Notes under the pieces: model-generated | Told to the model about the DNA's origin: nothing | The model's database searches: none | The model's input: the letters and a program-made list of their open reading frames with translations, nothing else | Program-made: the position numbers and the translations under genes | Shown here: positions 43,831-55,339 of the stretch, piece by piece | How positions within the stretch are numbered: the first letter of the stretch is position 1 | Layout: each line of letters begins with the position of its first letter | Origin: Symbiodinium natans | Lineage: Eukaryota > Sar > Dinophyceae > Suessiales > Symbiodiniaceae | DNA: 64,000 nt | NCBI GenBank assembly: GCA_905221605.1 | Contig: CAJNDS010000064.1 | Coordinates: 74,182-138,181, forward strand | Reading direction: 5' to 3'

Positions 43831-44167
43831 TCGTGACTTTTCCTCTTCTTCTCCGCAGCCAGAAGGTTCGGGGGTTGCTCTCCCCCTCCGCGCAGTCGCG
43901 CCCATTTGTTCGGGGCCGTCCAGGTAGTGTTCGAAGTTTACCATCATGTACGGCCATGTACGGCCTCCCTACCTCCCTATCTGTCTTCTTCCACTTTTCT
44001 ACAGTGCTTAAAGGTCCACGTAGCCGTGCCTTATTTCTTTCGTTAGGGCGCTAGGGAGCCAAGGGTCCCCCTGACGCAATTCAACAACTGTCGGATCACC
44101 CTCAAACCTCACGCGCAACCCGAGCGAATTCCCCAAAACCCCTTTAAACACCCTGTCGCAAGCATAT

Positions 44168-44192
44168 CCGCCCCCCCCCCCCCCCCCCCCCC
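44168..44192. repeat. poly-C tract
   Basis: An uninterrupted run of about 24 C. Confidence 0.95.
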
Positions 44193-44520
44193 ACGGAAAT
44201 GCCGATTGGCGCGTCCTCCCCCCATTTTCCGCACATGCCGTCGGCACGCGTGCGAATGTGCTCATGCTGTTCTCAAGGACTTGACGGACTCGTTGCATTG
44301 GCAGGTGAGACATGCGAAGCGCCTCCTCGGTGCTAGCATTGATGGCCACCAAGTTGACCTCAGGAGCTCAGGCTATGCATGATTTCTGCAGGGTCTGTGG
44401 CAAGCCCATGGTCGTTACAAGTCGAGTGCTGAGAGCAGCACGCCTCTGGCAGGAAAGAAACCTGAAGTGCACTCGTGCGAGTTGCCTTGTACGTGCAATG
44501 CGTCCATGAACCTTTTGCAA

Positions 44521-44675
<155 letters not shown>

Positions 44676-44689
44676 GTGCTCAGAGACAG

Positions 44690-44757
44690 AGAGACAGACA
44701 GGCAGACATTTTGACAGGCGGACGTTTTGACAGGCAGACATTCTGACAGACTGACAG
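44690..44757. repeat. 16-bp tandem repeat next to the CA tract
   Basis: Units GACAGGCAGACATTTT, GACAGGCGGACGTTTT and GACAGGCAGACATTCT follow each other with exact 16-base spacing, with partial units on both sides. It directly adjoins the CA microsatellite. Confidence 0.9.
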
Positions 44758-45238
44758 CCACATCACGTAACTTATATAAGTATTCTGCTATTTCTCCAGC
44801 ACAACGGAAGGATGCCGTTACCAGTGCGGAACCATGGAATTTCATTCGCTGGACACTCGAAGCCCAGGTGCTGATCGGTCGGTCAGAGAGGAGGAACGAT
44901 GCCCACCCGTCAGCCTTCAGTGTGTTTTTGCCGACGTCTTCTGACTGTTTGGACTGGGGAAGGCTCGGTTCACATGGATGCGAGAATGGATATGGATGCT
45001 GCAGGGTGAGGCTTGCGTGCAGCACTATTTCAAGGCATCGCCAGAGCATTTCTGACTGTTTTTCTGATCTTCTGAGCATGTCTGGGAATCCCAGCCCAGC
45101 GCGTCGCCTTCCCAAAGCTAACAACTCGCGCAGTGGCGCAGGCCTGGCCGGTGTTGGTCCGTGTTGACCAGTGTCGACTCAAGTCCAAAAAACATCCACA
45201 AACCTTCTAGTCGACCCACAACAGGTTGCACACATTCG

Positions 45239-45260
45239 CCCCCCCCCCCCCCCCCCCCCC
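45239..45260. repeat. poly-C tract; a G-rich tract lies at 45531-45550
   Basis: A run of about 21 C followed by G and A runs; a second homopolymer-rich tract (G10TG5) lies 290 bases further. No gene was recognised from 44.0 to 46.3 kb. Confidence 0.95.
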
Positions 45261-46379
45261 GGGAAAAAAAGAGAACTCCTTCAAAGGTGAATCCTTCGAT
45301 CACGAACCTTCCCCTATCGTTCTAGGACGGGCTCGTTTGGGCAGTGGGTCCCCTTTAGCGCTGTTGCTCGTCCAGCCACTACCGGACGTCTTCTCATCCA
45401 TCCTTTACGACTGAACTCGTATTGCTTGTTGGGGTGTCCTTCATGGTGGTACTTGTGCACTGTTAGAAGGCTTCGCTGTTCAAGGAGACGGCGGCACCAC
45501 GGCTCAAGGCGCGGGTGGGTTCTGCCTTGAAGGGGGGGGGGGGGTGGGGGCCTGAGTCTTTGTACAAACAGGCGAAAGAGAAAAGGCATCTCCATTCTTC
45601 TGCCGGACATGTTTGAAGGGATGTTGAAAGCTCGGCCCCGCATGTCACTCCAAGCGAACAAAGCATTTCAACTCATGCCGTGCCCGGCCTGCGCGCGTGC
45701 GATGCTCAGGACCTCGGACAAGCAGCTCAGGCAAGGGACATGCGTTGCACCTAGTACTGTTCTCAATCACTGCCAGCTGGTTTGACTGACAAAGCTGCAT
45801 TCTCGAGTCAGCTGAACAGCCCAGGCCCAGGCTATGAGTGCACATGCCAGGGATCTTGCCAGTGGCTGCATCCAAGCCGACAATCAGCACTGTATGCTTG
45901 CAACGTAATCATGCGTGCTCTCGGGTTTCAGTTGTTGGCCTACAGTGTAATGTGCTCAGCAACAGTGCTTCATCTGTCCGAGTCTAGCTCAAAATCCTAG
46001 CTCTCAGGCGCTGTGCCGATGGTCGGACTTTTGGCGAGACATGCAATTGAAGAGCATGCACGGTCACACAAACCCGTCATGATGACATGAGACTACTGCA
46101 CGCGCAGGACTGATCTTAGCATTGAACTGGCTGGCGCATCTTACTTAGTCTACAAGCTTTGATCTCAGCTGTGCGATGCTTTGCCGCTCTCGAACGCGCG
46201 GTCGCCAGAAACTAACCAATTTCGATGATCTGTCGGTTCTTGTTCTGCTGCCTGCGCAGCCATTTCCTCGCCGTGGACATGGCGGCCGCTGCTCGCACGA
46301 CAGATAGCAACGCAGCCAAGTTTAGTCAGGCAGCTGGTACCACTCCTCTTGCTTGTAATCCTGAAGCGTTGAAGTGTTC

Positions 46380-48830
46380 ATGTGACTTGCGACTTACAAA
46401 TCTTACAACACTTGTGTGTTTTCACGTTTCCAATTTTCACGACCGTCAATAAATCGAGCCACGTCTTTCTTCGACTCGGGAGGTTTCTCAGTTCCCGGAG
46501 GCGCCATGGCATCTCGCCAATATGCTTGCAAGTCGTCGGCAGAGTACTCACCTCATTTCCCATCATCACTGAGACACGTACGGGCATGCGCCGGTCATGT
46601 CCAATGACTTCGGAGCGAGAAAGTGGGGAGATCAGATGGGCTGCTAAAGCGGAGGAAAAGAAGAAGCAACCCTTGCAGCACAAGGTTCTGGAGTATGCCT
46701 TCTTCAACTCATCAAAGGTGTACATCTTGCCATCATCGGGACACAGCCGCTTCTCCTTGGCCAGCAACTGCACGTTGTCACACGCATGGTAGTAGAACGA
46801 CTCACGCCCAGGAGCCTCTGCGCTGCTTGAGGTGGAAGCCTGTTGGCAAGGTTGCCACGGGCCCCCACGGGCCCCCCCACCACCACCCGCAAGTCCCACA
46901 AGTCAGAGGCCGGCTCTGACAGCAGACAATTTGCCTTACGAGCCAAACCCTTAGTTTCATGTTGTGCTATCTTGCGCCTTGCACTGCGAATGCGCCCTTG
47001 CCGGCCTGCATTTCACCAGAGCTGCTCGCTGCCACTTCTTGTGTCGAAGCTTGAGGCTGAGGAGCACCTGCCATGCCATCTGCATGCCATCTGCATTGAG
47101 GGCGCCCGAAGCACTGCAAGGCAAGAAAGGGCAAAAGCAAGCCAGGCGAGCCAATGTCAATTACATGGGTCGGCTGATTCTTTTGACGCCGTAGCCACTT
47201 TTGATACCACTCTTCATTTTCATGCGGATGTCGCACTGGTGCCCCTTCCGGCTCCGGCATACTGGGCATACTGTGAATGGACATCTCCTGCATGAAGGGT
47301 GCGTGCTTTCTCATCGTCCCTCTTCACGCAACTTCATGCAACTGTAGCAGCTACGATTCGCTCCTGGTCGAGGGGCTGGGTCTCGGGATCCGCAACCGCT
47401 TCAGGCACCTGAACCTGCAGAAAATGATTTCAAATGATTTCAAGAAGCCGTACCCAAACGAAGAATCAGCGTGCAAATGGCCTCATCCACTTCAACTTTC
47501 TTTGCTTTAGTGACGAAGCTCTCCGTCTTCGATGATGCCGGCGGCGGGCCTTAGCTGAAGCAGCCATTCGTAGCCTTCACGTACTCAAATCATTCCGACA
47601 CCTTCAAATCTTGAAGCCAGTGCTGCTCAAAGGCTGCTTTGCTCTCTTTCCTTTTGTCGGAGCAGCCACCGCTGATACCACTCTTCGTTTTCGTGGGCGG
47701 GTCGCCCGCTGTCCTTCCGGAATTACACAGATTTGTCGGCATGAGTCGGGGCCAGGATGCCCAAAAAATCAAGGTGTGCACTTACCAGTCCCTTAACAGC
47801 ATGTCCTTACTATCCTTACTGTTCGAATCTTCGTGTGCGTGGGTGGCTTCACTCGGCGGCTCGGCTGCTTTGGATCCCTGAGCAAGGCAGGTCATTGCAG
47901 CTTGGAGCTTCCAAGCGCGCAGTGCTTCAGAAGGGAGCCACACGTGCAATCTCAAGCAGGCGTGATTCATTCTGGGGGATGCTGCGATTGCCGATTCTGG
48001 CCTGCTGTGTTTCCTGCGTGGTGGCAGAACTTGTTTCTTGACTGCCGACTCGAGCCGTGGGTGGCACCCACTTTAGCTCCGGGCCTTCCACATCCTGTTT
48101 CGATTCTGGGACCAGGTTTTCGACCTTTGGCTCTTCCCTTTCAGGCCTTTCACTTCTCCACCAGTCTGCAGGAGTTTCTGGAATTTCTTTCTGTGCCTCC
48201 TGTCGATCTTTTGCAAGAGCTTGGCTCCATGCTTGGCTCCATCTCTCCTGACGGCTCTGGCTGTCGTCCTGCTTCGTCTCCAAATCCCAATCAGGCCTTG
48301 CCCAAGAATAGCCGTAGTTGGAATAGCCGGAGTAGCCTGAATAGCCATAGCTAGGATACGACCACGACCAGCTGGACCATGTTGGCCTTGCATACCAACT
48401 GCTGGAGCTCCATCCACCCCAGCCAGTGTAGCCAGTGTCGGTCTCCTTTGACCTGTCTTCTGCCTCATTGCTGGATTCCTCTTTGGCCACTTCAGATCTG
48501 TCCCAGGGAACTTTCTCCTCCTGACCCCAGGAACCTTTGCAAGCAAAGGGATCTGTCTTGTTTCAACCCGTGCTCGAGATTGATGAGGCCGCCACCTTGC
48601 CACCAAGAGCCCTGCACGGAAGTTCGAGAAAGAACACATTCGAAACAGCGCTGTGCTCCAGCGCGCCTGGTCCCATCGCGAGCCCCAGCCAGGAGAATAA
48701 CTCCATCCTGCAGAGGGACTACGCATGACTGGACTTGGAGGTCTGGTTGCACGTGCATCTACAGGCGGAACGCGTCCATTACACCTTTTTACTTGCTCGT
48801 TTATCCGCGTGGCATCTTCCATGAGCTCCA
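46380..48830 (-). CDS. unknown Tyr/Gly/Trp-rich protein with duplicated exon
   Basis: Minus-strand exons in order. About 48830-48660: MEDATRINEQVKRCNG, a possible start. About 48490-48030: EDRSKETDTGYTGWGGWSSS, then GYSGYSGYSNYGYSW, then RWSQAWSQALAKDRQEAQKE and PADWWRSERPEREEPKVENL. About 47700-47640: HENEEWYQRWLLRQKE. About 47560-47480: SSKTESFVTKAKKVEVDEAI. About 47420-47340: EAVADPETQPLDQERIVAAT. About 47245-47165: HENEEWYQKWLRRQKN. About 46840-46690: ESFYYHACDNVQLLAKEKRL and DDGKMYTFDELKKAY. About 46560-46400: LQAYWRDAMAPPGTEKPPES and DVARFIDGRENWKRENTQVL-stop. The low-complexity YG/S part suggests an RNA-associated protein, but no RRM or zinc finger is seen. Exon limits are approximate. 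Confidence 0.5.
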
Positions 48831-48959
48831 GCGAGTGAGAGGCGAACAAAAGGAAAGCACAGGAAAGAGGTGCGCATCAGATCTCTCGACTAGAGCCGCG
48901 CAAGCGATCAGCGCCTCCGCCCCATCCCGCAGCCATGGGCACAAGCTGTGAACTAGCGT

Positions 48960-49230
48960 CTTTTGAGACTACACACTTTTTACTCTGCTTGAACCCTATA
49001 GAACCTCCAACGCAACGCTTGACACTTGTGGGCCCCTACCTTTCCTGCGGCCTGCGTGCAGGACAGGACCAGCGACCGTATCAACAACGCAAACGACATG
49101 GCTTTAAAGACCTCTTAGAAGAGATGATTGCCTGATTCATACTTGGAATGCTCTGGCTTTTTCCGACGTCGCCCCTCACGGCGAAGACAATCGAGACTCA
49201 CGCAGTTTTCGACCTCGGCAGGTGAGAATG
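48960..49230. other. intergenic stretch
   Basis: Nothing recognised between the Tyr/Gly-rich gene and the WW-domain gene. Confidence 0.35.
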
Positions 49231-49232
49231 CG

Positions 49233-51215
49233 TCAGAACAGACTCCACCATGCCCCACCCCAGTTCAAGGCTGACCCAAGAAATGACTCAGGAGGTGAGA
49301 CTGAGGTACCAGCGGATTGCAGAGGAACACTTGCGCGCAGAAAAATCTTCCTGTCATGTTTGGCTCCAATGTGCATGGGAGGGTGCTTTCTGCGCCTTGA
49401 CAGCTGCGCCTCCGAACCATCTACCCGAATGACCCAGAAGCACCGGTGCTTGTCATTTGGTGGCGGCGCCATGTCAACCTGCATTGGCAGGGCGGCAGGG
49501 CTCTCAAGTTCTACTCCAGGACCCGCATGGTGTTCTGATGGAAGTACCACCGGTACAACGAATCTGCATGAGGCCCGCCTTAAAGGAACGCAGCCCTACA
49601 CCAATTTTGCGATCGGTATCTGGATGGTACTGCAGGAGCTCCTACAACTTGCCACACAGTGAGCCATTCTTTGTCACTCGGTAATCAGCTGATTTTCTTG
49701 AACAGCCATCCTGCACGATTTGGTTCTGTTGCGCGTCCTGAATCTCCTGGAAAAGCGGAATCTTTGCACAAAGAGCGCTGCAGGATGCAATGACGCAGCG
49801 CTGTGCCACAGTGGTCCTGTCCCACTTCAGCCTGGTGACGCAACAGCGACGAGGCTTGCGTAATCATGTGAATCTGATACTTAAATATTTTTTTGGTAGG
49901 GATGAAGTGCAATCAGTTGCAATCAGCACCAGGCCCCGTGAAGGATCTCCCGCCAGGCTTCCAACAGGCGAGTCAATCGTTGCACATCTGAGCAGCAAAC
50001 TCTGCTGGGCACGAACTGCCTGCGTAATATGTTCTCTACTGGTAACGACTTGGACCCTTTGCTTTTCTGCTTTGTGCCACGGCACGTGGGTCGTTCAGCA
50101 ACTCGGAGGGCTGTTCCCAGGAAGTCCGGCCAGAGGGCACATGCCTTTTGCAACGCAATGCTACTCAAAGCCCGACTCCACGCAACTCTTCTCCTGCTGC
50201 AATCCACACTTGTGTGGGGTGCTGGCCAATAGTAGTTCCTATTGTGTTCTTCGCTCCACACCACCTGCAATGGCAAGAAGACTATGGGGCTGCAACATGT
50301 GCACTTTGCCACAGGCCTTCCAATCACCTCCTGGTTTCTGCTCTAAGTCCTGGCGTGGGCTGTCCTCGGGCGCTACGCTTGGCGTAGAAGATCTCGGGGC
50401 GGCAGCCTGCACAAGCGTGCGCAGTTGTTACTGGTAGCCGCTAGCCAGCTTCGGTTCCGGCAACCTCTCACTTTCGCAGCGGCCCCCATTCTTGTGAAAA
50501 AATATCCCTCACCACGCTCGGCTTCAAAACCCCAAGAAAACATGAACAAACTGAAAGCCCCTCCTTTGGCCTCAGCTAACCCAAAAAACATAAGCCCCAG
50601 CGTCCCAATTCCGACCGAACTGTAGACAAACCTCCCCAGCGTCCCAATTCCGACCGAACTCCCTCTAGACAAACCTGTCCATCCGCATCTCAGTGTTTGA
50701 GACGAATTTCGGCTTCACCTCTACTTGTCGAGTTCGCACATTTTGTGGAACAAGGGGCCACCCTCCCTATGTCTTTGGGGTGAGGGCAAATAAAGTCACA
50801 TGGAGTCTGTCAGAGACCTGCCATCCCAGGCCATCCCATGTCCATTACTCAGCGCATATTTCTCTCGGCAAATCCTTTATTTACGGGTTTGTTTTTTGTG
50901 ACAACTTGGTATTTGGGCAAACATCTCCATCTTGGCCTCTGGAGTTGGTGCTGCATCGCTTGTCGCCTTGGACCCTTGATTTTCATGTGGATGTAGCCAC
51001 TGCGTCTTTCCAGTCGTTCGGTGCCAATAGTATGGTCGACCATGTACCTGTCCGGTGGCCGATGATGTGGCACGTGCAGCACATGCTTCTTCTAGCCATG
51101 AGCGGCCTCGCTGAATATGCTTTCCCACTCAGCACGGTTGTCCTCGCCAGTGACGACAACCTTTTCCTTTGGGGTCGAACGCTCGACCTGCTGGCCAGGC
51201 TTGGGAAGCCTACCT
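49233..51215 (-). CDS. WW-domain protein, multi-exon
   Basis: A minus-strand gene with a WW domain, a small module that binds proline-rich peptides. The exon ending at 51104 encodes PGQQVERSTPKEKVVVTGED and NRAEWESIFSEA. It joins in phase 0, over a 56-base GC-AG intron (51103-51048), to VHGRPYYWHRTTGKTQWLHP. Together this gives the W-YY-W-P pattern of a complete WW domain. A second half domain, VVWSEEHNRNYYW, starts at 50264 after TTGCAG. A third WW-like piece, LYRWYFHQNTMRVLE, lies near 49550. Other coding parts are LFQEIQDAQQNQIVQDGCSR (about 49760-49690) and NDKHRCFWVIRVDGSEAQLS (about 49470-49410). The N-terminus was not found upstream of 51.2 kb; binding partner unknown. Confidence 0.6.
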
Positions 51216-51299
51216 CAGAGCTCCTGTTGTTACTGACATGAATGCCCGGAACCAGCCTGGATCTGGGCAGGCGCTGGTTCTTGCGCATGTGGAGTTGCC

Positions 51300-52160
51300 G
51301 TGGGGCGATGCCACTGGGTGCGGCCACTTGGCTGATGCCAGAAATAGCTGTCGCCATGTTCCTGCAACGATCTTGAAGTCTGCAACGTGGGTGGGGCCTC
51401 TTAACTCGAGACACGCTGCGCCTTGCTGAACACACTTTCCCAGCCCAGCGGTAGCTCCCCCGCATCGTGGTGTGCACCTGCCTGCGCAAATTCTTTGCGT
51501 GCGACGCAACTACACAAGCAAACATTGACGCAGAATCCCCATGGTGGAGAAGCGAACTCGCGCTGACTGGCAAAGCACTTTCCCTCCGCGCAAAGCTCTC
51601 ACTTTCAGTACCCGCCCAACCGCACATTCCAGTAGACTCATCACGCTCCAAACCGCGGGTCGAACTTGCAACTATAGGCCCCCATTTTGGAAGCTCCCGG
51701 AGCTGTTTCACTTGGTGGTTCGACATGGGATGGGAGGTTTTGCTTCGACCTCTTTTGAAACACATAGCCGGCACAAAGCTGCGTCGCAGCCGCTGCGGCT
51801 GCGGCCGTTTTGTGTTGTTGCTTTTGGCTGGAGTCTGCGAGAATCTGGAGTTATTCAACTTTGAACCGCCTCCCTGCCCCCCCCCCCCCGCCCCCTTCCC
51901 CGGTTCCCGTGAACGGTTCAACATGATTAGTTGTCCGGACCTTGTCGGACGTTCCATCAGCCACTGGCTTGGGATGGTCTCATATACCACCCTCCCAACC
52001 CTCGAATCTCAAACCCGGTCAGCATCACATCGACAAAATAATTCAAACCACCCCGTACTCCCGCGGCAAGGTGGGCATCTTCCAAAATATGGGCCTTCTA
52101 AACGACAAAGTAGCATAACCCTTCAACTTTGGGAATGTTGCAACGAATCGTTAGGGCAAG
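51300..52160. other. open frames of uncertain status
   Basis: Long frames are open on both strands (plus 51467-52168; minus through 51990-51000), probably because stop codons are rare in this GC-rich part. Neither looks clearly protein-like. A C-rich run lies at 51881-51895. Confidence 0.3.
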
Positions 52161-52164
52161 ACTG

Positions 52165-52275
52165 CTAATTTTTAGCTTTTTTTTGTGAATGTTTATTTTT
52201 TAAGATTTTTTAAATGTAATTTATGTTTTTTTGGTGTAATTATGTTGTTTTTTTGGTGTGTGTGAGGTGGAGGGG
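52165..52275. other. T-rich, AT-rich stretch
   Basis: About 110 bases dominated by T runs (TTTTTTTT, TTTATTTTTTAAG, TTTTTTTGGTG twice) between GC-rich flanks. Two copies of TTTTTTTGGTGTAATTATG / TTTTTTTGGTGTGTG occur. Confidence 0.6.
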
Positions 52276-52374
52276 GCGGGGGCGGTGTATCAAAAATACC
52301 CAATAGCTTGCCGCAACATACAACAGTCGATGCGCGGACATACCGAAGGGCCGTGTGGTCCCGGTGGTGCGGGA

Positions 52375-52535
52375 AGCACATTTTTTGGCTGCGGGCACGG
52401 GCCAAATTACTTGCATGCAAAAAAGCTCTTACTGAGGGGGGATGGTTTTGTTCTTTTGGCTGTGGGTGTTGGAGCGCGAGTTGTTTTTTTGGCTGCGGGG
52501 TGCAGGGGCGTTTTTTGGTCGAGGGCGCGTTGTAA
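52375..52535 (+). repeat. repeated TTTTTTGGCTGCGGG motif
   Basis: Four related copies on the plus strand: TTTTTTGGCTGCGGGC (52381), TCTTTTGGCTGTGGGT (52452), TTTTTTTGGCTGCGGGG (52484) and TTTTTTGGTCGAGGGC (52511). Spacing is irregular (about 70, 33, 27). They may be a decayed repeat, or T-box-like promoter elements proposed for dinoflagellates. Confidence 0.5.
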
Positions 52536-52639
52536 TGTTGTTGCGGAAACGAGCCAAGTTACTTCATTACCTGCGGGGCCGCCCTCCCCCCAAGCGAGGC
52601 AAGCAACCACAACAAAAAAACGTTTCGTAAAGACAATCA

Positions 52640-53200
52640 CCCCAGGTTCGAATAATCGCTAACACAGAAATGTTGGAAAACACGCGTGCGGCAGCAAGAA
52701 CCGATGCCAAGCCTGAGTCGCCTCAGGCGGATGCCATTGCGATTTGCCGCTGTCTTTGTGCCTTGCGGAAGGCGGGGGAACCCCATGGGGTATCCGTATC
52801 TTCCTCTACACACCGAACCAGTGGGCGGCGAGTCGCCAGTAGTACGGTCGGGCATGCCTCAGCCCATTACCACCCAAGCAGTTCTGAAAAGAACGTGGGA
52901 CACAACATGGCTTTAACTTAACGCTGCAAGGCACGGTTCGCTGTAGAACTCCTGGCCGCAAACGGGGCGTTTCGGCTACCAAACCTGCTTTGATTTTTAC
53001 AAGTTGTCATGTTTATTTTTCAAAAGCCGGTGCCTGCCAACCGACTGGTAAGCTGGCAAAGCGACGATGTTGGATCAAACCTGCCACATGGGCTTCACTC
53101 GTGAGTTGGCAATTGCGTGGGGTAACAATTGCACCGCACGGTTATCATCCCATACCTCAGAGGGTTAAAAATGCGTGTTCTCCTCCTCTCTATGCCCCGG
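52640..53200. other. no clear gene
   Basis: A plus-strand frame near 52750-52915 reads GNPMGYPYLPLHTEPVGGES and AVLKRTWDTTWL-stop, weakly protein-like. Nothing else recognised before the reverse-transcriptase fragments. Confidence 0.3.
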
Positions 53201-53245
53201 AAACTAGCTAACTAGGATTTGCATGTATTTTGTTTTTTTTCCACG

Positions 53246-54782
53246 CACCTTTTTGCGACAATTACCGCGGTCCCAGTGCATGAAAGCGGCATCCTACGCG
53301 GGCTAGGTTGCCGGCAGCCGGCTGGCGGACGGCGAGGAGCTGTCCCGACCTCAGCGAGGATCTCGTGTAAGTCGGGCGCAGCTCCCTCATCGCAGATGTC
53401 GCCGCCCGGCGGTAGCTCAAGGAGGGACGCTGCGTATGCGCGCATGGCCGCGACGGCGAGGAGGCCGGACCAACGCTGCACCCACCCTGCGCTTGCGGCG
53501 GCCCGGAGTGGGGGTGGGAGACTCGCCGCGCGGTGACGCGCAAGGTGGCGGAGGAAGGCGGCGGCTTCAGCACCAAAGCGCCCTCCTACCTCGACCCCGA
53601 CGACGACGAGCCGCGCACGCCGCGCGCTCGCGAGCTCGGGGTACGTTTGGCGCCGCTTTCGGCGAGCGGCGGCTTGTACTGCTGCGCCTGGGCGGGTGTC
53701 GGCGCCCGGCTGCGGCATGCCAGCCCGTGTGACCGGACTGACGATAGTGGCATCAATAGCGAGCTGCGCTCCGTGCTAGAGGGGTAAGCCGTTCGCGACG
53801 ACTTCGATGCAACGTGCGTCGCTGACAGGAACATCGATGTTCATGTCGGCGACCCTGACGTGTTTTTTTTTACGTCAGCAGCAGTCTCCGACGCTCAGCG
53901 CAGCGGCAGGCGGCTGGGTCCCTCAGCGTCAGCAAATCCAGGACCTCATCCGGGCCGTGCGGCCGACCGCCGACTTCCTGCTGCACGGAGACGGAGAGCA
54001 TGCTCCACCAGCGACGGGCCCACGCTGTTCGCGCCGGGGCCCGCACGCCTGGTGGGGCGCGGTGTGCGCGGAGGGCGACCAAGCGCCTAACCAGGTTCAG
54101 CTTCACCGCGTCCCTCCCACCTGGCAGCCGAGGACGCATAGGCCCTGTGCGCCACGGCCACCAGTTCCGGGTAGGTGGCGTGCGGTTCTCAGGCGCTGCT
54201 CCCGGCGCGGTGGTGTGGGTTTGGGGTTTGCTAACTTTCCCCGCCGGGCCGACGGCTTCACGGGCTACCGTGCACCGTGCCCGCTCAACAAGCTTGGCCC
54301 GTCTGGCTAGGACGCAATTCCTACATTGCTTCAAAGTTGAGGGTGGTGTGGAGCCAGGCAGCGGCATGCGGCAAAAGTGCGCGATGGGAGGGCGGGCAGG
54401 GTGTACGCTTGCCACACCATCCCACCCATGCCTCCACTCACCGGGCTAGGAGGTTCCTTCCTGCCGATCGTGTGGGCTGGCTCCTTGGGCGACGAGCTCC
54501 CACGAGGGCACATATGCCCACTCCACCTCTAGCACGCCGCGTGCCTTCGAGGCCACTTGTAGGCGCGCAGGCCCCTGCCCATCAGTCAAGCAGCGGGCGG
54601 CCCGCTGCGCGTTTGCGGGACAGCGCTCGCGTAGCACCGAGGGCATCTGCCCACCCGGCCCAATACGCAGCTGTGCTGACGCGTGAAAGGCCCAAGCCTC
54701 CTAGGCTGGCGGGGAACAGGGCTATGTCCCTGGCGGGGCAGGCCTCGTCTTTGCGCCCAAACACGCCTGCAAGGTACCCCAT
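53246..54782 (-). pseudogene. reverse-transcriptase element, fragment A (3' half)
   Basis: Decayed C-terminal half of a retroelement reverse transcriptase on the minus strand. In order: FPASLGGLGLSRVSTAAYWA and GWADALGATRALSRKR (about 54720-54600); a disturbed middle with frame changes; VRVADMNIDVPVSDARCIEV and VANGLPL followed by a stop and then HGAQLAIDATIVSPVTR (about 53860-53725); then YPELASARRARLVVVGVEVG and FGAEAAAFLRHLARHRAASL, with the end at AAPDLHEILAE (about 53650-53360). In-frame stops and frameshifts show it is dead. The same modules recur in fragments B, C and E. Confidence 0.8.
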
Positions 54783-54888
54783 AATATGGCCGCGTCACGT
54801 GCCGCCGCGGGAAGCGGTAGTGATACCGGTTGCATGTTTTTTTTTCTCACGCCTCTTTTGCACCAGCGCGACTGCAGTCTGGTCGGCA

Positions 54889-55330
54889 CTACGGCAGCTC
54901 CGCCAGAAGGTCGCCGACCGGCCCTTCGGCGCCGTCACTGGCGTCGACGGGGTGCACCGGCAGCTCCAGCAACATGGCCGCGTGGGCTCTCAGCGCCGCC
55001 AGCGAAGTGAGACCCGTCCATCGACGAGCCAACGCACGCCCTGCTGCACCCGAGCTCCACGCTGCGCGCGTCGCGCCGCGTGCCCACGCCAAGCGCCGTA
55101 TGAAGCCGAGCGCCTTCGCTCCGAAGCGGCCGCCCACTTCCAGTCCGAAAACGACGAGGCGACATCGGCCGCGGCCGTCGGGGCGCAGCTCGGGTACGTG
55201 CGTCGCTTGCGCGCAGCCGCTTGCTGGAGCGCCAGTCCAGGCTCAGGGTCGCACCCCGGGCGCGCTTGTCCGTTTCGCTGGACTGCCGAGGCGCTTGCGC
55301 TGGGACCGCGATGTGACTTGCAGTTCCAAA
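54889..55330 (-). pseudogene. reverse-transcriptase element, fragment B (3' end)
   Basis: Minus-strand C-terminal fragment: QRNGQARPGCDPEPGLALQQ, AAARKRRTYP, then after a frame change CRLVVFGLEVGGRFGAKALG and FIRRLAWARGATRAAW, ending GPVGDLLAELP. It aligns with the end of fragment A. It begins abruptly at an A8 run (55327-55334), where a plus-strand fragment starts. Confidence 0.75.
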
Positions 55331-55339
55331 AAAAATAGC

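Noticed and set aside
54277-55338. 353-codon plus-strand open frame
   Set aside because: Antisense to reverse-transcriptase modules of fragments A and B, which match other copies in the window.
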